DNA of 55,609 nucleotides from Bacteroidales bacterium (GCA_016295245.1 JAEDLO010000002.1:1-55609), one strand, 5' to 3'; shown: positions 16,619 through 26,179, counted from the first letter of the stretch. The notes: generated by a model from the sequence alone, not told the origin. Numbers and translations are program-made.

Positions 16619-17287
16619 ATGCAGGTCAAGATAGAACAAAGCTGGGCAAAAGCCCTCGAACAGGAGTTCAACCAGCCCTATTTTGAAGAGCTGGCCCGCA
16701 CTCTACATCAGCAGAAAGCCGAAGGAACGGTCATCTATCCTCCGGGAAACAGAATATTCTACGCCTTTGAACTCTGTCCCCTGGACAGGGTCAAGGTAGT
16801 CATACTTGGTCAGGACCCCTACCACAACCCCGGACAGGCTATGGGGCTGTCATTTTCCGTACCGGAAGGCATCGCTCCTCCACCCTCGCTCAAGAACATC
16901 TTCAAGGAAATCGAGAGCGACTGCGGAATCCGGATGTCCGGCTACCCCAATCTCGAGAAATGGGCGCGCCAGGGCGTGCTGATGCTCAACTCGGTATTGA
17001 CCGTGATAGCGTCGCGACCGGCGTCGCACTCCCGCATCGGCTGGCAGCAGTTCACCGACAGCGTCATCCGCACCGTATCCGACAGGCGCGAGGGCGTGGT
17101 GTTTCTCCTTTGGGGCAATTACGCCAAGAACAAGGCGCCCCTGATTGACGCAACGCGCCACCACATCCTCACCGCAGCCCACCCTTCTCCCCTTGCAGGA
17201 GGGGCTTTCTTCGGCTGCAGGCATTTCTCCAGGACCAACGAAATCCTTGTTTCAGAGGGACTCAGCCCGATAGACTGGCAATTATGA
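16619..17287 (+). CDS. ung: Uracil-DNA glycosylase (family 1)
   Basis: A 222-residue protein from the ATG at 16619; the open frame extends upstream only across coaD antisense. It contains the water-activating motif GQDPYHNPGQAMGLSFSVP, the uracil-binding segment and the DNA-intercalation loop HPSPLAGGAFFGCRHFSRTN. It removes uracil from DNA as the first step of base excision repair. It is divergent from coaD, and its stop overlaps the stop of the convergent lnt gene by 6 nt. Confidence 0.97.
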   Translation: MQVKIEQSWAKALEQEFNQPYFEELARTLHQQKAEGTVIYPPGNRIFYAFELCPLDRVKVVILGQDPYHNPGQAMGLSFSVPEGIAPPPSLKNIFKEIESDCGIRMSGYPNLEKWARQGVLMLNSVLTVIASRPASHSRIGWQQFTDSVIRTVSDRREGVVFLLWGNYAKNKAPLIDATRHHILTAAHPSPLAGGAFFGCRHFSRTNEILVSEGLSPIDWQL

Positions 17288-18916
17288 TTCTTTCCGACCG
17301 CCCTTGAACAGGCCGGCGACAAGCAGCATCGCAATCAGCAGGAAAAGCAGGGTGCACACCCTGCCGACCACATCTCCGTGGCGCACGAAGAAGGTCTGGT
17401 ATGAGCTGAGATTCAGCTCGCCTTCGAGCGTGCAGCGCTCCCACCAAGGCGTTTGGGACACTATGCGGCCGCGCTGGTCGATGAAGCAGGAGATGCCCGT
17501 ATTGCCGCAGCGGGCGATGTCACGCCTGAGCTCGATTGCCCTCAGACAGGCATATGAGAGGTGCTGGCGGTAGCCGGGAGTATCGCCCCACCAGGCGTCA
17601 TTGGTGATGACAGTCATCGCTCGGGCGCCCTTTCGCACGTATTCAGTGCAGAATTCGCCGTAAATCGACTCATAGCAGATGGCGCAGCCCAGAGGCGCAC
17701 TCCCCTGTGCGGCATACAGCAGGCTGCGTTCGCTTTGGCCTACATTGCGCGCCATCAGGGTGTTTACGCCCATAAGGCGGGAAAGGGCGTTGTCCAGCGG
17801 TACGAAGAGCTTCGGGTATGGCGTCAGTTCGGTGCCCACCACAAGCTTGCTCTTGTGGTAGATGCCGACAGTCGAGGATGTGTCGAGGATGACCGCGCTG
17901 TTGTGGCTCTCGCCCCAGTTTCCGCCACCAAGATCGCGGGCGAGTATGGACGGGGCGCTGCGGCGGCTGTAAGTTGTCCAGCTTGCTGCGCCGACCAGAA
18001 GGCTTGCTCCCGGATGGGCATAGAGGCTTTGCCTGAAGGTTCTGAGAGTCGGCGACTGGTAGATATTGTTGGTAATCACGTCCTGACAGAAAGTCTCCGG
18101 ACCGAGAATAAGAAGCTGCTCCTGCGGATCGCGGCCATCAAGGGCGGACTCCAGCTGGGAGATGAAGATGTCGGTCTGCCGGCTCTGGCTCAGGGAGCCA
18201 AACTTTTCATAAGGGTCGAAGTTGGGCTGTACTATCAGGGTCTTGAGCTTGGCCTCGGAGCGAGGGCTGAAACCATTCCAAATCAGTAGCGAGGCTACAG
18301 GAGGGAGGAAAAGCGTCAGCAGGGCAAAGAGCACCGCACCGATGCGAGCCACCTTGTTCCAAGCCTTCCAAAGCCCAGCCAGAGCACCGTTCAGGAGCAG
18401 AAAAAGGCTGAGATTCGCGAGCCATATCCAAAGTGAGCCTCCCAGCGTACCCGTAAACTCGTACCACTGGACAAGGTGGGTGCTTCGACCGAAAGCATTG
18501 CCCAGAGTCAGCCACGGCCAGGAAATGTCAACGAAGAAATAGCGTCTCTCCCAGGCTATCCACATCGCTGCAAGGAAAACATAAGGCAGCGCTCCTCCAA
18601 GACGCTTCTTGCTGAAGCGGAAAATCTCCCATACGAGGCTCATCTGGAAGGCATTCGCCACGATGGCGAAAATCCCGCCGCCGACAGTGGCATTGCAAAC
18701 CCAGAAGGTAGTGGCTGCATTCCAGAGTACAAAGCAGCAGAACTGGCAGAGGCCGAAACGCCTGTATTTCAGCGTATCGGCGAGGCGGTCTGCGCAAAGC
18801 AGGGGCAGGAATGCCACGAGCGCCAGAAAGCCACTTCCGTCAACAAGCCACGGCAGGCTCAGCAGCACTGCCGAAAGAAGGGACAGGAGCCATATGGTCA
18901 AGCGGCCGGATTTCAT
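17282..18916 (-). CDS. lnt: Apolipoprotein N-acyltransferase
   Basis: A 544-residue protein. Six to seven hydrophobic segments fill the first 210 residues. A nitrilase-type domain follows, with the Glu-Lys-Cys triad in LILGPETFCQDV, IYHKSKLVVGTELTPYP and GCAICYESIYGEF. A last transmembrane helix lies near the C-terminus (CTLLFLLIAMLLVAGLF). It adds the third acyl chain to lipoproteins at the inner membrane. The start codon overlaps the rluD-like stop (ATGA). It is the last gene of the lysE/PASTA/rluD/lnt unit. Confidence 0.96.
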   Translation of the reverse strand: MKSGRLTIWLLSLLSAVLLSLPWLVDGSGFLALVAFLPLLCADRLADTLKYRRFGLCQFCCFVLWNAATTFWVCNATVGGGIFAIVANAFQMSLVWEIFRFSKKRLGGALPYVFLAAMWIAWERRYFFVDISWPWLTLGNAFGRSTHLVQWYEFTGTLGGSLWIWLANLSLFLLLNGALAGLWKAWNKVARIGAVLFALLTLFLPPVASLLIWNGFSPRSEAKLKTLIVQPNFDPYEKFGSLSQSRQTDIFISQLESALDGRDPQEQLLILGPETFCQDVITNNIYQSPTLRTFRQSLYAHPGASLLVGAASWTTYSRRSAPSILARDLGGGNWGESHNSAVILDTSSTVGIYHKSKLVVGTELTPYPKLFVPLDNALSRLMGVNTLMARNVGQSERSLLYAAQGSAPLGCAICYESIYGEFCTEYVRKGARAMTVITNDAWWGDTPGYRQHLSYACLRAIELRRDIARCGNTGISCFIDQRGRIVSQTPWWERCTLEGELNLSSYQTFFVRHGDVVGRVCTLLFLLIAMLLVAGLFKGGRKES

Positions 18917-19929
18917 ATCTCATCAGGCATTTGCGCGCAATACTTTCGCCATTTATCCAAAAGCGCCGTCATATCGGACGGAATCTCCGAATCAAACTGA
19001 AGCCACTCCCTGGTGCCCGGATGAACGAAGCCAAGAGTCTTGGCGTGCAGGGCCTGGCGTGGACATATCTCGAAACAGTTCTGAATGAACTGCCGGTATT
19101 TTGCATAGATGGTTCCCTTGCGGATTTCGTTTCCGCCGTAGCGGTCGTCATTGAAGATAGGATGGCCGATCCGGGACATATGAACCCTGATCTGGTGGGT
19201 CCTTCCCGTCTCCAGCTTGCATTCCAGGAAAGTCACGAAGCCGAAACGCTCAAGTACCCTGTAATGGGTGACTGCTCTCTTACCCCGGTCCTCCTCCTCA
19301 AAGACCCTGAACTTCATCCTGTCATTTGGGTCCCTGCCGATATTTCCCTCGACCGTTCCTTCATCTTCCTTGACATCACCCCAAACAACGGTCACATAAC
19401 GGCGTTCGATGCTGTGGTCGAAGAACTGGGCGGCCAGATTCAACTGACTGGCCTCATTCTTGGCGACTGCAAGCAGGCCACTGGTATCCTTGTCGATGCG
19501 GTGAACAAGGATTCCCATCCTCTCGTCCTCGGCCTCAGGGCCCTGTGAGATTCCAAGATGGTGGGAAAGGGCGTTTATCAGAGTCCCCTCATAATGGCCG
19601 TGTCCCGGATGCACGCACATTCCGGCCGGTTTGTTGACCACCAGCACATCATCATCCTCATAGACTATGTCAAGTGGAATGTCCTGCGGCAATATCTCCA
19701 GTCCCCTCCGGCGATATGGCATCACAAAACGGATGATGTCGCCCGGGCGCACGACGTAGTTGGACTTGACGACCTCGTCACCTATGTGCACATAACCCTC
19801 TTTGAGGGCCTGCTGGATGCGGCTACGGGAAGTGTCCTCAAGGTGAGAGGCCATATACTTGTCAATACGCATAGGCGTCTGGCCCTTGTCAACTTCAAGC
19901 CTGAAATGTTCGAAAAGTTCTTCTTCCAT
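18913..19929 (-). CDS. rluD: 23S rRNA pseudouridine synthase, RluD family
   Basis: A 338-residue protein. An N-terminal S4 domain (MRIDKYMASHLEDTSRSRIQQALKEGYVHI) is followed by the pseudouridine synthase core with the catalytic Asp in HRIDKDTSGLLAVAKN and the later LETGRTHQIRVHM motif. RluD-type enzymes modify 23S rRNA helix 69; the exact target here is assumed from family. It is 3 nt after the PASTA protein gene and overlaps lnt by 4 nt. Confidence 0.92.
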   Translation of the reverse strand: MEEELFEHFRLEVDKGQTPMRIDKYMASHLEDTSRSRIQQALKEGYVHIGDEVVKSNYVVRPGDIIRFVMPYRRRGLEILPQDIPLDIVYEDDDVLVVNKPAGMCVHPGHGHYEGTLINALSHHLGISQGPEAEDERMGILVHRIDKDTSGLLAVAKNEASQLNLAAQFFDHSIERRYVTVVWGDVKEDEGTVEGNIGRDPNDRMKFRVFEEEDRGKRAVTHYRVLERFGFVTFLECKLETGRTHQIRVHMSRIGHPIFNDDRYGGNEIRKGTIYAKYRQFIQNCFEICPRQALHAKTLGFVHPGTREWLQFDSEIPSDMTALLDKWRKYCAQMPDEI

Positions 19930-19932
19930 CCT

Positions 19933-20727
19933 CTATCTATTTCCGGAAGGGACCTTGCTAAGGTCGGTTGTAAGACTGAGCGTGACTTCCGTTCCCATAG
20001 TCACGGCCTCGCCTCCTGCTGACGGCCTCTGGGCATATACCACCGCGGCAACGGAATCGGCATAGCTGTGGACGCTTGAATCAAAGTTCAGGCGGCCCAC
20101 GTTAAGGTAGTTCTCCTGAAGGGCGTCAACAGCGTGAAGATATTGGCGGCCGACGAGATTCGGCACGAAGGTCTCAGCGTTTTCGGCATTGATGCCGAGC
20201 ACCAGGTTGACGCTTGACCCGCTTGTCACCTTCTTTCCTGCAGGCACGTCCCTGCCTCCCATCTGTTGCCGGAGCACGCAGTTTGAGGCGATATCGGGGA
20301 TATAGACAAGGCGACCCAGGGACAGACCATTCCTCAGAAGTTCAGCCTTGGCCTGTTTGAGCGAGCTGCCGACAAGAGACGGCATTGTGACCTGAGCCGG
20401 CTTCACCGTATTGGTTGTCAAACGGATACGGCGACCCTTCTTGACCATCTCGCCGGGCTTGGGAGTCTGAAGATACACGGCTCCGGGCTTGAGGCGCCTG
20501 ATATACATCGAGTCCGCTACGGTCACCCTGACACCCGATGCTGAAGCCAAATGATAGGCTTCATCGTAGGTGAGATTTGTAAAATCCGGTACCGGGAGGG
20601 TTTTATTGTGCTGGGTTGCGACAGAAAGCAGAAGATTCACCGAGACAACAAAGACCACGACGATTACTGCCGCAAGCAGAAGATTCCGCACTGCCCAGTG
20701 TGTTATGAATTCTTTGAATTTCATCAT
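19933..20727 (-). CDS. PASTA-domain membrane protein
   Basis: A 264-residue protein with one transmembrane helix (residues 14-36), then three PASTA repeats in the periplasmic part: about 44-112 (LPVPDFTNLTYDEAYHLASASG), 115-182 (VTMPSLVGSSLKQAKAELLRNG) and 188-260 (VPNLVGRQYLHAVDALQENY). PASTA repeats often bind muropeptides or beta-lactams in kinases and penicillin-binding proteins. Here there is no kinase or transpeptidase domain, so a wall-sensing or scaffolding role is only an inference. It overlaps the upstream lysE-like gene by 4 nt. Confidence 0.9.
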   Translation of the reverse strand: MMKFKEFITHWAVRNLLLAAVIVVVFVVSVNLLLSVATQHNKTLPVPDFTNLTYDEAYHLASASGVRVTVADSMYIRRLKPGAVYLQTPKPGEMVKKGRRIRLTTNTVKPAQVTMPSLVGSSLKQAKAELLRNGLSLGRLVYIPDIASNCVLRQQMGGRDVPAGKKVTSGSSVNLVLGINAENAETFVPNLVGRQYLHAVDALQENYLNVGRLNFDSSVHSYADSVAAVVYAQRPSAGGEAVTMGTEVTLSLTTDLSKVPSGNR

Positions 20728-21344
20728 AAAGTAAAAAATATACCTTTGATTGACAAACAGATACCCAGGATGACGACTATGATGCCGGAGATTCGGCTTA
20801 TCCTGTCAAGAGTCCGGGCACTGACGCGTATGAACTTATTAATCAGGATGGTTACAAGATTCCAGTACAGCATCTGGCCGCCGAAGACCGCCAGGATCAA
20901 TGCCCAGGTCGGGCTCACGCGCTCCGGGCTGTCAAGACCGAAAGATGCGAGCAGGGCCATCATTACTGCCAGCGCGCCCAGGTTCGAGAGGGCTCCGGTG
21001 AAAGCCTGCAGTGCATAGCCAACCAGCGACATATTGCTCGGACCGCTGTAGCCGTCAAGTGTAGCGTGGGCCCGCATCATAATCAAGCCGACGCCTACTA
21101 TCACGACACCTCCCAGACCGAGAATGAGGGTCTGATGGGCAGCCAGAACATCCTGAACAAGTGAGAGGGCGAAGAGACCTATAGCGGCGAAAATCGCATC
21201 TGCAAGCGAAGACCCCAGACCTGTCATCATACCGGCGGCACGTCCGGAACAGAGGGTCTTCTGGATAACTAATATCAGAATAGGCCCTACCGGCACGGCA
21301 CAAATGGCTCCGGCCAACATCGCTTTCAGAATCTCGAACAACAT
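20724..21344 (-). CDS. LysE-family translocator
   Basis: A 206-residue protein with six hydrophobic helices and the family start: an AGAICAVPVGPILILVIQKTL motif followed by GRAAGMMTGLGSSLADAIFAAIG. LysE/RhtB exporters move amino acids out of the cell; the substrate is not predictable here. It is the first gene of a four-gene unit. Its -7 box (21352-21359) ends 7 nt before the ATG. Confidence 0.9.
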   Translation of the reverse strand: MLFEILKAMLAGAICAVPVGPILILVIQKTLCSGRAAGMMTGLGSSLADAIFAAIGLFALSLVQDVLAAHQTLILGLGGVVIVGVGLIMMRAHATLDGYSGPSNMSLVGYALQAFTGALSNLGALAVMMALLASFGLDSPERVSPTWALILAVFGGQMLYWNLVTILINKFIRVSARTLDRISRISGIIVVILGICLSIKGIFFTL

Positions 21345-21351
21345 AAGTTTA

Positions 21352-21359
21352 CAAAGATA
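21352..21359 (-). promoter_or_regulatory. -7 box of the lysE-like/PASTA/rluD/lnt operon
   Basis: TATCTTTG on the minus strand, an exact match. It ends 7 nt upstream of the ATG, so the leader would be 1-3 nt. Confidence 0.6.
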
Positions 21360-21366
21360 AGAAAAA

Positions 21367-21393
21367 GGCTGACCAAAATCAATTCGGTCAGCC
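21367..21393 (-). terminator. Intrinsic terminator after the outer-membrane barrel gene
   Basis: On the minus strand a perfect 8-bp stem (21393-21386 with 21374-21367), with an 11-nt loop, is followed by five U. It insulates the barrel gene from the lysE-like operon promoter just downstream. Confidence 0.85.
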
Positions 21394-21412
21394 TCAATAG
21401 TTTGATAATTGT

Positions 21413-24343
21413 TTAGCGCATCATTCCCGGGCGAGGGCCGCCGCCCATAGGCATTCGCGGCATACCGCCAGGCCCGCCCATCATACCTCTTCTGTTACCC
21501 ATACTGCCGAAGCGCCAGGTGAAGGCGAGAATGACATAACGTCCGAGGGTGTTGTTGACAGTCTCGAGGTGATAGTTGGAATGGTCGGTGACGGTGAGGT
21601 TCTTCGACTGTCCGAGGATATCGGTGCCGCGCAGAGCGAGGGTGAAGTTGCCGAAGTTCTTGAGAATCTCGGCATTGAGGATGAACTGCGACGGCTGCTC
21701 TGAAGCATAACCGTTGTACCAGTTGTAGTTACCCTCCAATGACAGTTCCATACCGGCCAGATCCCAGTTCCACTCGATTTCTCCTCCGATAAGGTTGTTC
21801 CAGGTTGTAGTCTGGTCGGCAACGGTGGAGATTGAGTACCAGGACCTGTTTACCCTGGTGCTTCCCTGAAGGGATGCCTCGATGGCCTTGCCCCTGTAGA
21901 TGAGGCGGAGGTTGCCGTTTGAGCTGAGGGTATTGGTAGTATTCTTTGCAATATGCTGGTCGTAATAAGTAGGATTGTTGAAGTTCTGGTAGAACTCCTC
22001 CATAAACTTGTAGAAACCGTCCTTGTCGTAAGTTGACATATCGATGTTGGTGCCCACATAAGAAGATCTGGTGCTCCAGTTGGCTCCAAGCCTTGCGCTC
22101 ATCGAGAAATCAGACTTTCCGAACGGAATGCTCGCAAACATATTGAAGCCGGCATTTGCGGACATAGGGCCGTTGAACGGCATATTGTACTCGACGCCGT
22201 TGCTTCCTACCCACATAGTATTCACGATAGGATTCTGGGTGAAACCACCGTTGATGCGGATGTTGAACGAAGTGTACTTCTCCCTGTCCGAGAACCTGAT
22301 GTCGGAATTGATGTTGTGTGAGAAGTATGGGGTCAGGTTAGGGTTACCGAAGCGTATGCTCAGAGGGTTTGAGTTGTCCGGTACAGGCATAAGCTGGCTT
22401 GTTGAAGGCTGGCTGGATGTTCCCCTGTAGAAGAAGCGGAAGTTGAGCTTGTCATTTGGCTCGCCGAAGAACATCACCTGAGGAGAGAAGTTCCACCTGT
22501 TGTCCGAATATTCCTTCGGAGCATACATACCCGTCGATGCATCGAAGCTTGTGGTGCTGTTGTAGGTGTAGTTCGGCATAGCCGACAGACCTATCTGAGC
22601 GTGATACTTGTCGTTCTGATAAAGAGCGTTGACACCGATTCTGTGCTCCGAACTAAGGTTGACAATCTTGTTGGAGTAGTTGTAGTCCATTACGCCTCCG
22701 TTGAGAAGGTCGTAGGTCTGCTTATCCGAAACCGACTTGATGTAGCTGTAGTTGTAAGAAGCCTGGATGTAGAAATTGTTTCCGAGAGGTTCGGTGTAGG
22801 TGAGATCAGTCCTGATGTTGTAGCTTTCCTGCAGGCTGTTTGAGGTCTGGTCGACTTTGATGGGAGGAGCTGCGGTACCGGTAGTATAATCGTTGGTTGT
22901 ACTCTGGTTTATTTCATCAAGCTTGTTGTTGGAAATATTGAAGTTGACGTTGGCGGTCAGGGTACGTCCCGGGATGCCCAGCCTCTGGCGGAAGAGCAGG
23001 AAACCGTTTGCCGACACGCTCTTGTTGTTGCCGCTGGTCAGGCTGTTCGCGTCGTTGATCTTGTCGTTAAGGGTGTTGCGATAAGAATTGGTGGTATTGG
23101 TCTGGAGATATGAGCCGTTTCCGAAGTTGATATCCGGCTCAAAGAGGATTGAGGTGTTCTCCGAGAACTTGTGCTCGATACGCAAACCGATACGGTGACC
23201 TCCGGTCTTGGTGTTGCTCAGGCCTTCTGAATTAGAAAGGAGGTTGTAATCCTTGTAGTAAGAAATCTTGTCGCTGTTTTCGATGACATCGTTGTTGCTC
23301 CAGTTGAAGAAGTAGTTACCGCCCGCTTCCATCCTGTCGTCAAAAGCGTTTCCGGCCACATTCAGGCCCGCGCCGTAGCTGGTGGTCACACCATTGCGTC
23401 CGCCGAAGCCGCCGGAACCGCGGCCCATCATTCCTCGGCCGCCCATCATACCGCCCATCATACTCATTGCCCTGTTGTTGGCGCCGTTTCCGTTGGTATT
23501 GTTACCGTTAAGGATGAGGGTCACCTGGAGATTATCGGTAAACTTGGCAATCATAGCATTTCCCTGGTAGCGCACCTGGCTCTTTATCTCACTCTGGGAC
23601 GGGAGGTCTGCACCTACGCCGGCCTGTACGTTTCCGATGAGACCCTGCATCATACCAGGCTGCACAGAGAGGTCGATGACAGTCTCTTCTTCGCCGTCAT
23701 CAATGCCGGTGAACTCTGCCTGCTCAGACTTTTTCTTGATAACCTTGAGCTTATTGACAAGCTTTGCAGGAATATTAGTAGATGCAATTTGAGGATCGTT
23801 CAGGAAGAAGGTTTTGCCGTCAATCGTAATCTTTGATACGCTTTCTCCGTTGACGGTGATTGCTCCGCTTTCGGAAACCTCCACACCCGGAAGTTTCTTC
23901 AGCAGGTCTTCCAGCACATCATTGTCGTTGGTCCTGAAAGAAGACGCATTGTACTCGATAGTGTCTTTCTTGATAATCACCGGATTGCCCACAGCTGAGA
24001 CCGAAGCGGCGTCAAGTTGCTGGGAATCAACGTGAAGTTTAAGTTCGCCGAGGTTGATATCCTCGTCTTTTACCTCAAGTTCGCGGGCGAGAGTGATGTA
24101 ACCCAACAATTCAATCTTGAGGAGGTATTTGCCCTTACGCACAGACTCGATGGTGAAATCTCCGCTTTCAGAACTGAGCACGTACTTGGAAGGCTTGCTC
24201 ACACCATCGCGGGTCAAGGACACTGTAGCGAAACCAAGTGGGTCCCCGTTGGATTCATCGAGAAGTTTCGCTGTAATCTTCTGTCCAAATGCCTCAGAAC
24301 AGAAAAGAGACAAAAGGACGAAAAGTAAGAATTTGTTTTTCAT
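21413..24343 (-). CDS. TonB-receptor-like outer-membrane beta-barrel protein (OMP_b-brl_3 family)
   Basis: A 976-residue protein. A signal peptide (residues 1-20, ...CSEAFG|Q) is followed by a carboxypeptidase-regulatory-like beta-sandwich (about 21-110). A plug-like domain comes next (DTIEYNASSFRTNDNDVLEDLLKKLPGVEV, GAITVNGESVSKITIDGKTFFLNDP) and then a long barrel of Tyr/Asn-rich strands. Two Met/Gly-rich tracts stand out: one inside the barrel's first part (around residues 290-318) and one at the extreme C-terminus, after the strand that would normally end the barrel. No SusD partner is adjacent, so uptake of a metal, siderophore or peptide, or a structural role, are all possible. It starts only 11 nt after ruvC. 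Confidence 0.88.
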   Translation of the reverse strand: MKNKFLLFVLLSLFCSEAFGQKITAKLLDESNGDPLGFATVSLTRDGVSKPSKYVLSSESGDFTIESVRKGKYLLKIELLGYITLARELEVKDEDINLGELKLHVDSQQLDAASVSAVGNPVIIKKDTIEYNASSFRTNDNDVLEDLLKKLPGVEVSESGAITVNGESVSKITIDGKTFFLNDPQIASTNIPAKLVNKLKVIKKKSEQAEFTGIDDGEEETVIDLSVQPGMMQGLIGNVQAGVGADLPSQSEIKSQVRYQGNAMIAKFTDNLQVTLILNGNNTNGNGANNRAMSMMGGMMGGRGMMGRGSGGFGGRNGVTTSYGAGLNVAGNAFDDRMEAGGNYFFNWSNNDVIENSDKISYYKDYNLLSNSEGLSNTKTGGHRIGLRIEHKFSENTSILFEPDINFGNGSYLQTNTTNSYRNTLNDKINDANSLTSGNNKSVSANGFLLFRQRLGIPGRTLTANVNFNISNNKLDEINQSTTNDYTTGTAAPPIKVDQTSNSLQESYNIRTDLTYTEPLGNNFYIQASYNYSYIKSVSDKQTYDLLNGGVMDYNYSNKIVNLSSEHRIGVNALYQNDKYHAQIGLSAMPNYTYNSTTSFDASTGMYAPKEYSDNRWNFSPQVMFFGEPNDKLNFRFFYRGTSSQPSTSQLMPVPDNSNPLSIRFGNPNLTPYFSHNINSDIRFSDREKYTSFNIRINGGFTQNPIVNTMWVGSNGVEYNMPFNGPMSANAGFNMFASIPFGKSDFSMSARLGANWSTRSSYVGTNIDMSTYDKDGFYKFMEEFYQNFNNPTYYDQHIAKNTTNTLSSNGNLRLIYRGKAIEASLQGSTRVNRSWYSISTVADQTTTWNNLIGGEIEWNWDLAGMELSLEGNYNWYNGYASEQPSQFILNAEILKNFGNFTLALRGTDILGQSKNLTVTDHSNYHLETVNNTLGRYVILAFTWRFGSMGNRRGMMGGPGGMPRMPMGGGPRPGMMR

Positions 24344-24354
24344 CTTTTATTGAG

Positions 24355-24924
24355 TTATTTGATCCTGTCAGGATTTGCAGCGATGAACTTTTCCCAGGAA
24401 TCTACCTTTCCTGCAGAAGCCAGAGGACTGGACAACTGGTAAAAATGGCACATGGCTAGAGAGAGAGCATCAGTCGCATCAAGAAATCTGTTTTCAATTT
24501 TGATGCCAAGAGTTTTCTGAACCATCAAAGAAACTTGCTCTTTTGATGCGGCTCCGTTGCCGCAAATAGCCATTTTTGCCTTTCGGGGAGCGTACTCATA
24601 TACTTCTACGCCATATTTGAGCGCTGCCGCCATCGCTGCACCCTGGGCTCTTCCGAGTTTAAAAATCACTTGTGCATTTCTCCCGTAAAACGGAGATTCT
24701 ATCGCCAAGTCGGAAGGCTGGTACAGTTCACACAAGGCGCTGACCTTGTCTCCTATCACTTTGAGCTTTTCATAGGGAGATTCTATCCGCCTCAGATCCA
24801 ACACACCCATATCCACATAATGCGCCTTTCCCGACGCATCCACACGCACAATCCCGAAACCAAGGATATTGGTTCCGGGATCTATGCCTAATATGGTTTT
24901 TGCTTCCTTAATCAATGATGTCAA
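24355..24924 (-). CDS. ruvC: Holliday junction resolvase RuvC
   Basis: A 189-residue protein with RuvC catalytic acids: Asp in ILGIDPGTNILGFGIV, Glu in LAIESPFYGRNAQ, and the C-terminal DATDALSLAMCH pair. RuvC dimers cut four-way junctions during recombination repair. The start codon lies 17 nt inside the 3' end of serS, so the two are translationally linked. An alternative in-frame Met start that would still keep the first Asp motif is not obvious. Confidence 0.95.
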   Translation of the reverse strand: MTSLIKEAKTILGIDPGTNILGFGIVRVDASGKAHYVDMGVLDLRRIESPYEKLKVIGDKVSALCELYQPSDLAIESPFYGRNAQVIFKLGRAQGAAMAAALKYGVEVYEYAPRKAKMAICGNGAASKEQVSLMVQKTLGIKIENRFLDATDALSLAMCHFYQLSSPLASAGKVDSWEKFIAANPDRIK

Positions 24925-26179
24925 AACCTGTGTACGGACGGAGAATCTCAGGGATTACGATGCCATCCGGAGTCTGATTGTCCTCCAGGAGTGCAGCCAC
25001 GACGCGAGGGAGGGCAAGCGAGCTGCCGTTCAGAGTGTGGGCAAGCTGGGTGGCTCCGTTTTCATCGCGATAGCGCAGGCGGAGGCGGTTGGACTGATAG
25101 GTCTCGAAGTTGGAAACGGAAGAAATCTCAAGCCAGCGGCCCTGGGCTGCAGACCAGAGTTCGAAGTCATAAGTGATGGCTGAGGTAAATGACATATCGC
25201 CACCGCACAGACGGAGTATCCTGTATTTGAGACCGAGTTTGTTGACTATACCCTCAACATGTGCAACCATCTCATCCAGAGCCTTATAACTATTTTCAGG
25301 CTTCTCAACTCTCACAATCTCGACCTTATCGAACTGGTGGAGGCGGTTGAGTCCGCGCACATCCTTGCCGTATGATCCGGCCTCGCGGCGGAAGCAAGGA
25401 GTATAGGCAGTAAGCCTCTGAGGTATCTGGTTCTGATCGAGAATAACGTCACGGAAGATATTGGTCACAGGGACTTCAGCCGTAGGGACGAGATAGAAGT
25501 CGTCAAGGGTGGCGTGGTACATCTGGCCCTCCTTGTCAGGCAGCTGGCCTGTACCGAAACCGGAATCTTTGTTGACCAGCACAGGCGGCTCAACCTCCTT
25601 GTAACCAGCCTCGGTGTTGCAGTCGAGGAAGAAGTTGATCAAGGCGCGCTGAAGCTTTGCTCCCTTACCCTTGTAAACCGGGAAACCGGCGCCGGTGATC
25701 TTCACGCCGAGGTCGAAGTCAATGATGTCATATTTCTTGGCGAGCTCCCAATGCGGCAGGGCATCTGCAGGGAGGGAAACCTCCGGTCCTCCCATCTTCA
25801 CCACCTCGTTGTCCTCTGCGCCCTTGCCTTCCTTGACCAGACTGCAAGGGATGTTTGGCAGCAGCACGAGGTTTGCCTCAAGTTCCTTTCCTGCCTCCTC
25901 CATACGTGCAAGCATAGAAGTCGACTGCTCCTTGAGAGCGGCCACCTCAGCCTTGGCGGTTTCAGCATCCTGCTTGAGGCCCTGCTTCATCAGGACACCA
26001 ATCTTGGAAGCGAACTGCTTCTGCTGTGACAGGAGTGCGTCACTCTCGGTCTGGAGCTTGCGGCGGAGCGCATCGAGCTCGAGGACCTTGTCAACTATTG
26101 GACGGGCATCGAAATTCTTGATCTTCAGCTTGTCGACGACTGCCTGCGGATCGTCTCGGAGCATTTTGAGTGTAAGCAT
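24908..26179 (-). CDS. serS: Serine--tRNA ligase
   Basis: A 423-residue protein, normal SerS length. An N-terminal long coiled-coil arm (about 25-100) that contacts the tRNA variable arm is followed by the class II core: motif 2 FRREAGSYGKDVRGLNRLHQFDKVEIV and motif 3 with LNGSSLALPRVVAALLEDNQ. It charges tRNA-Ser and tRNA-Sec. It is the first gene of a unit that continues with ruvC (17-nt overlap) and, 11 nt later, the outer-membrane barrel. A box one base off consensus (TTTCTTTG, minus strand 26209-26202) lies upstream. Confidence 0.97.
   Translation of the reverse strand: MLTLKMLRDDPQAVVDKLKIKNFDARPIVDKVLELDALRRKLQTESDALLSQQKQFASKIGVLMKQGLKQDAETAKAEVAALKEQSTSMLARMEEAGKELEANLVLLPNIPCSLVKEGKGAEDNEVVKMGGPEVSLPADALPHWELAKKYDIIDFDLGVKITGAGFPVYKGKGAKLQRALINFFLDCNTEAGYKEVEPPVLVNKDSGFGTGQLPDKEGQMYHATLDDFYLVPTAEVPVTNIFRDVILDQNQIPQRLTAYTPCFRREAGSYGKDVRGLNRLHQFDKVEIVRVEKPENSYKALDEMVAHVEGIVNKLGLKYRILRLCGGDMSFTSAITYDFELWSAAQGRWLEISSVSNFETYQSNRLRLRYRDENGATQLAHTLNGSSLALPRVVAALLEDNQTPDGIVIPEILRPYTGFDIID

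Noticed and set aside
17561..18289. 242-codon antisense frame inside lnt
   Set aside because: Opposite the conserved nitrilase domain of Lnt and without features of a protein family.
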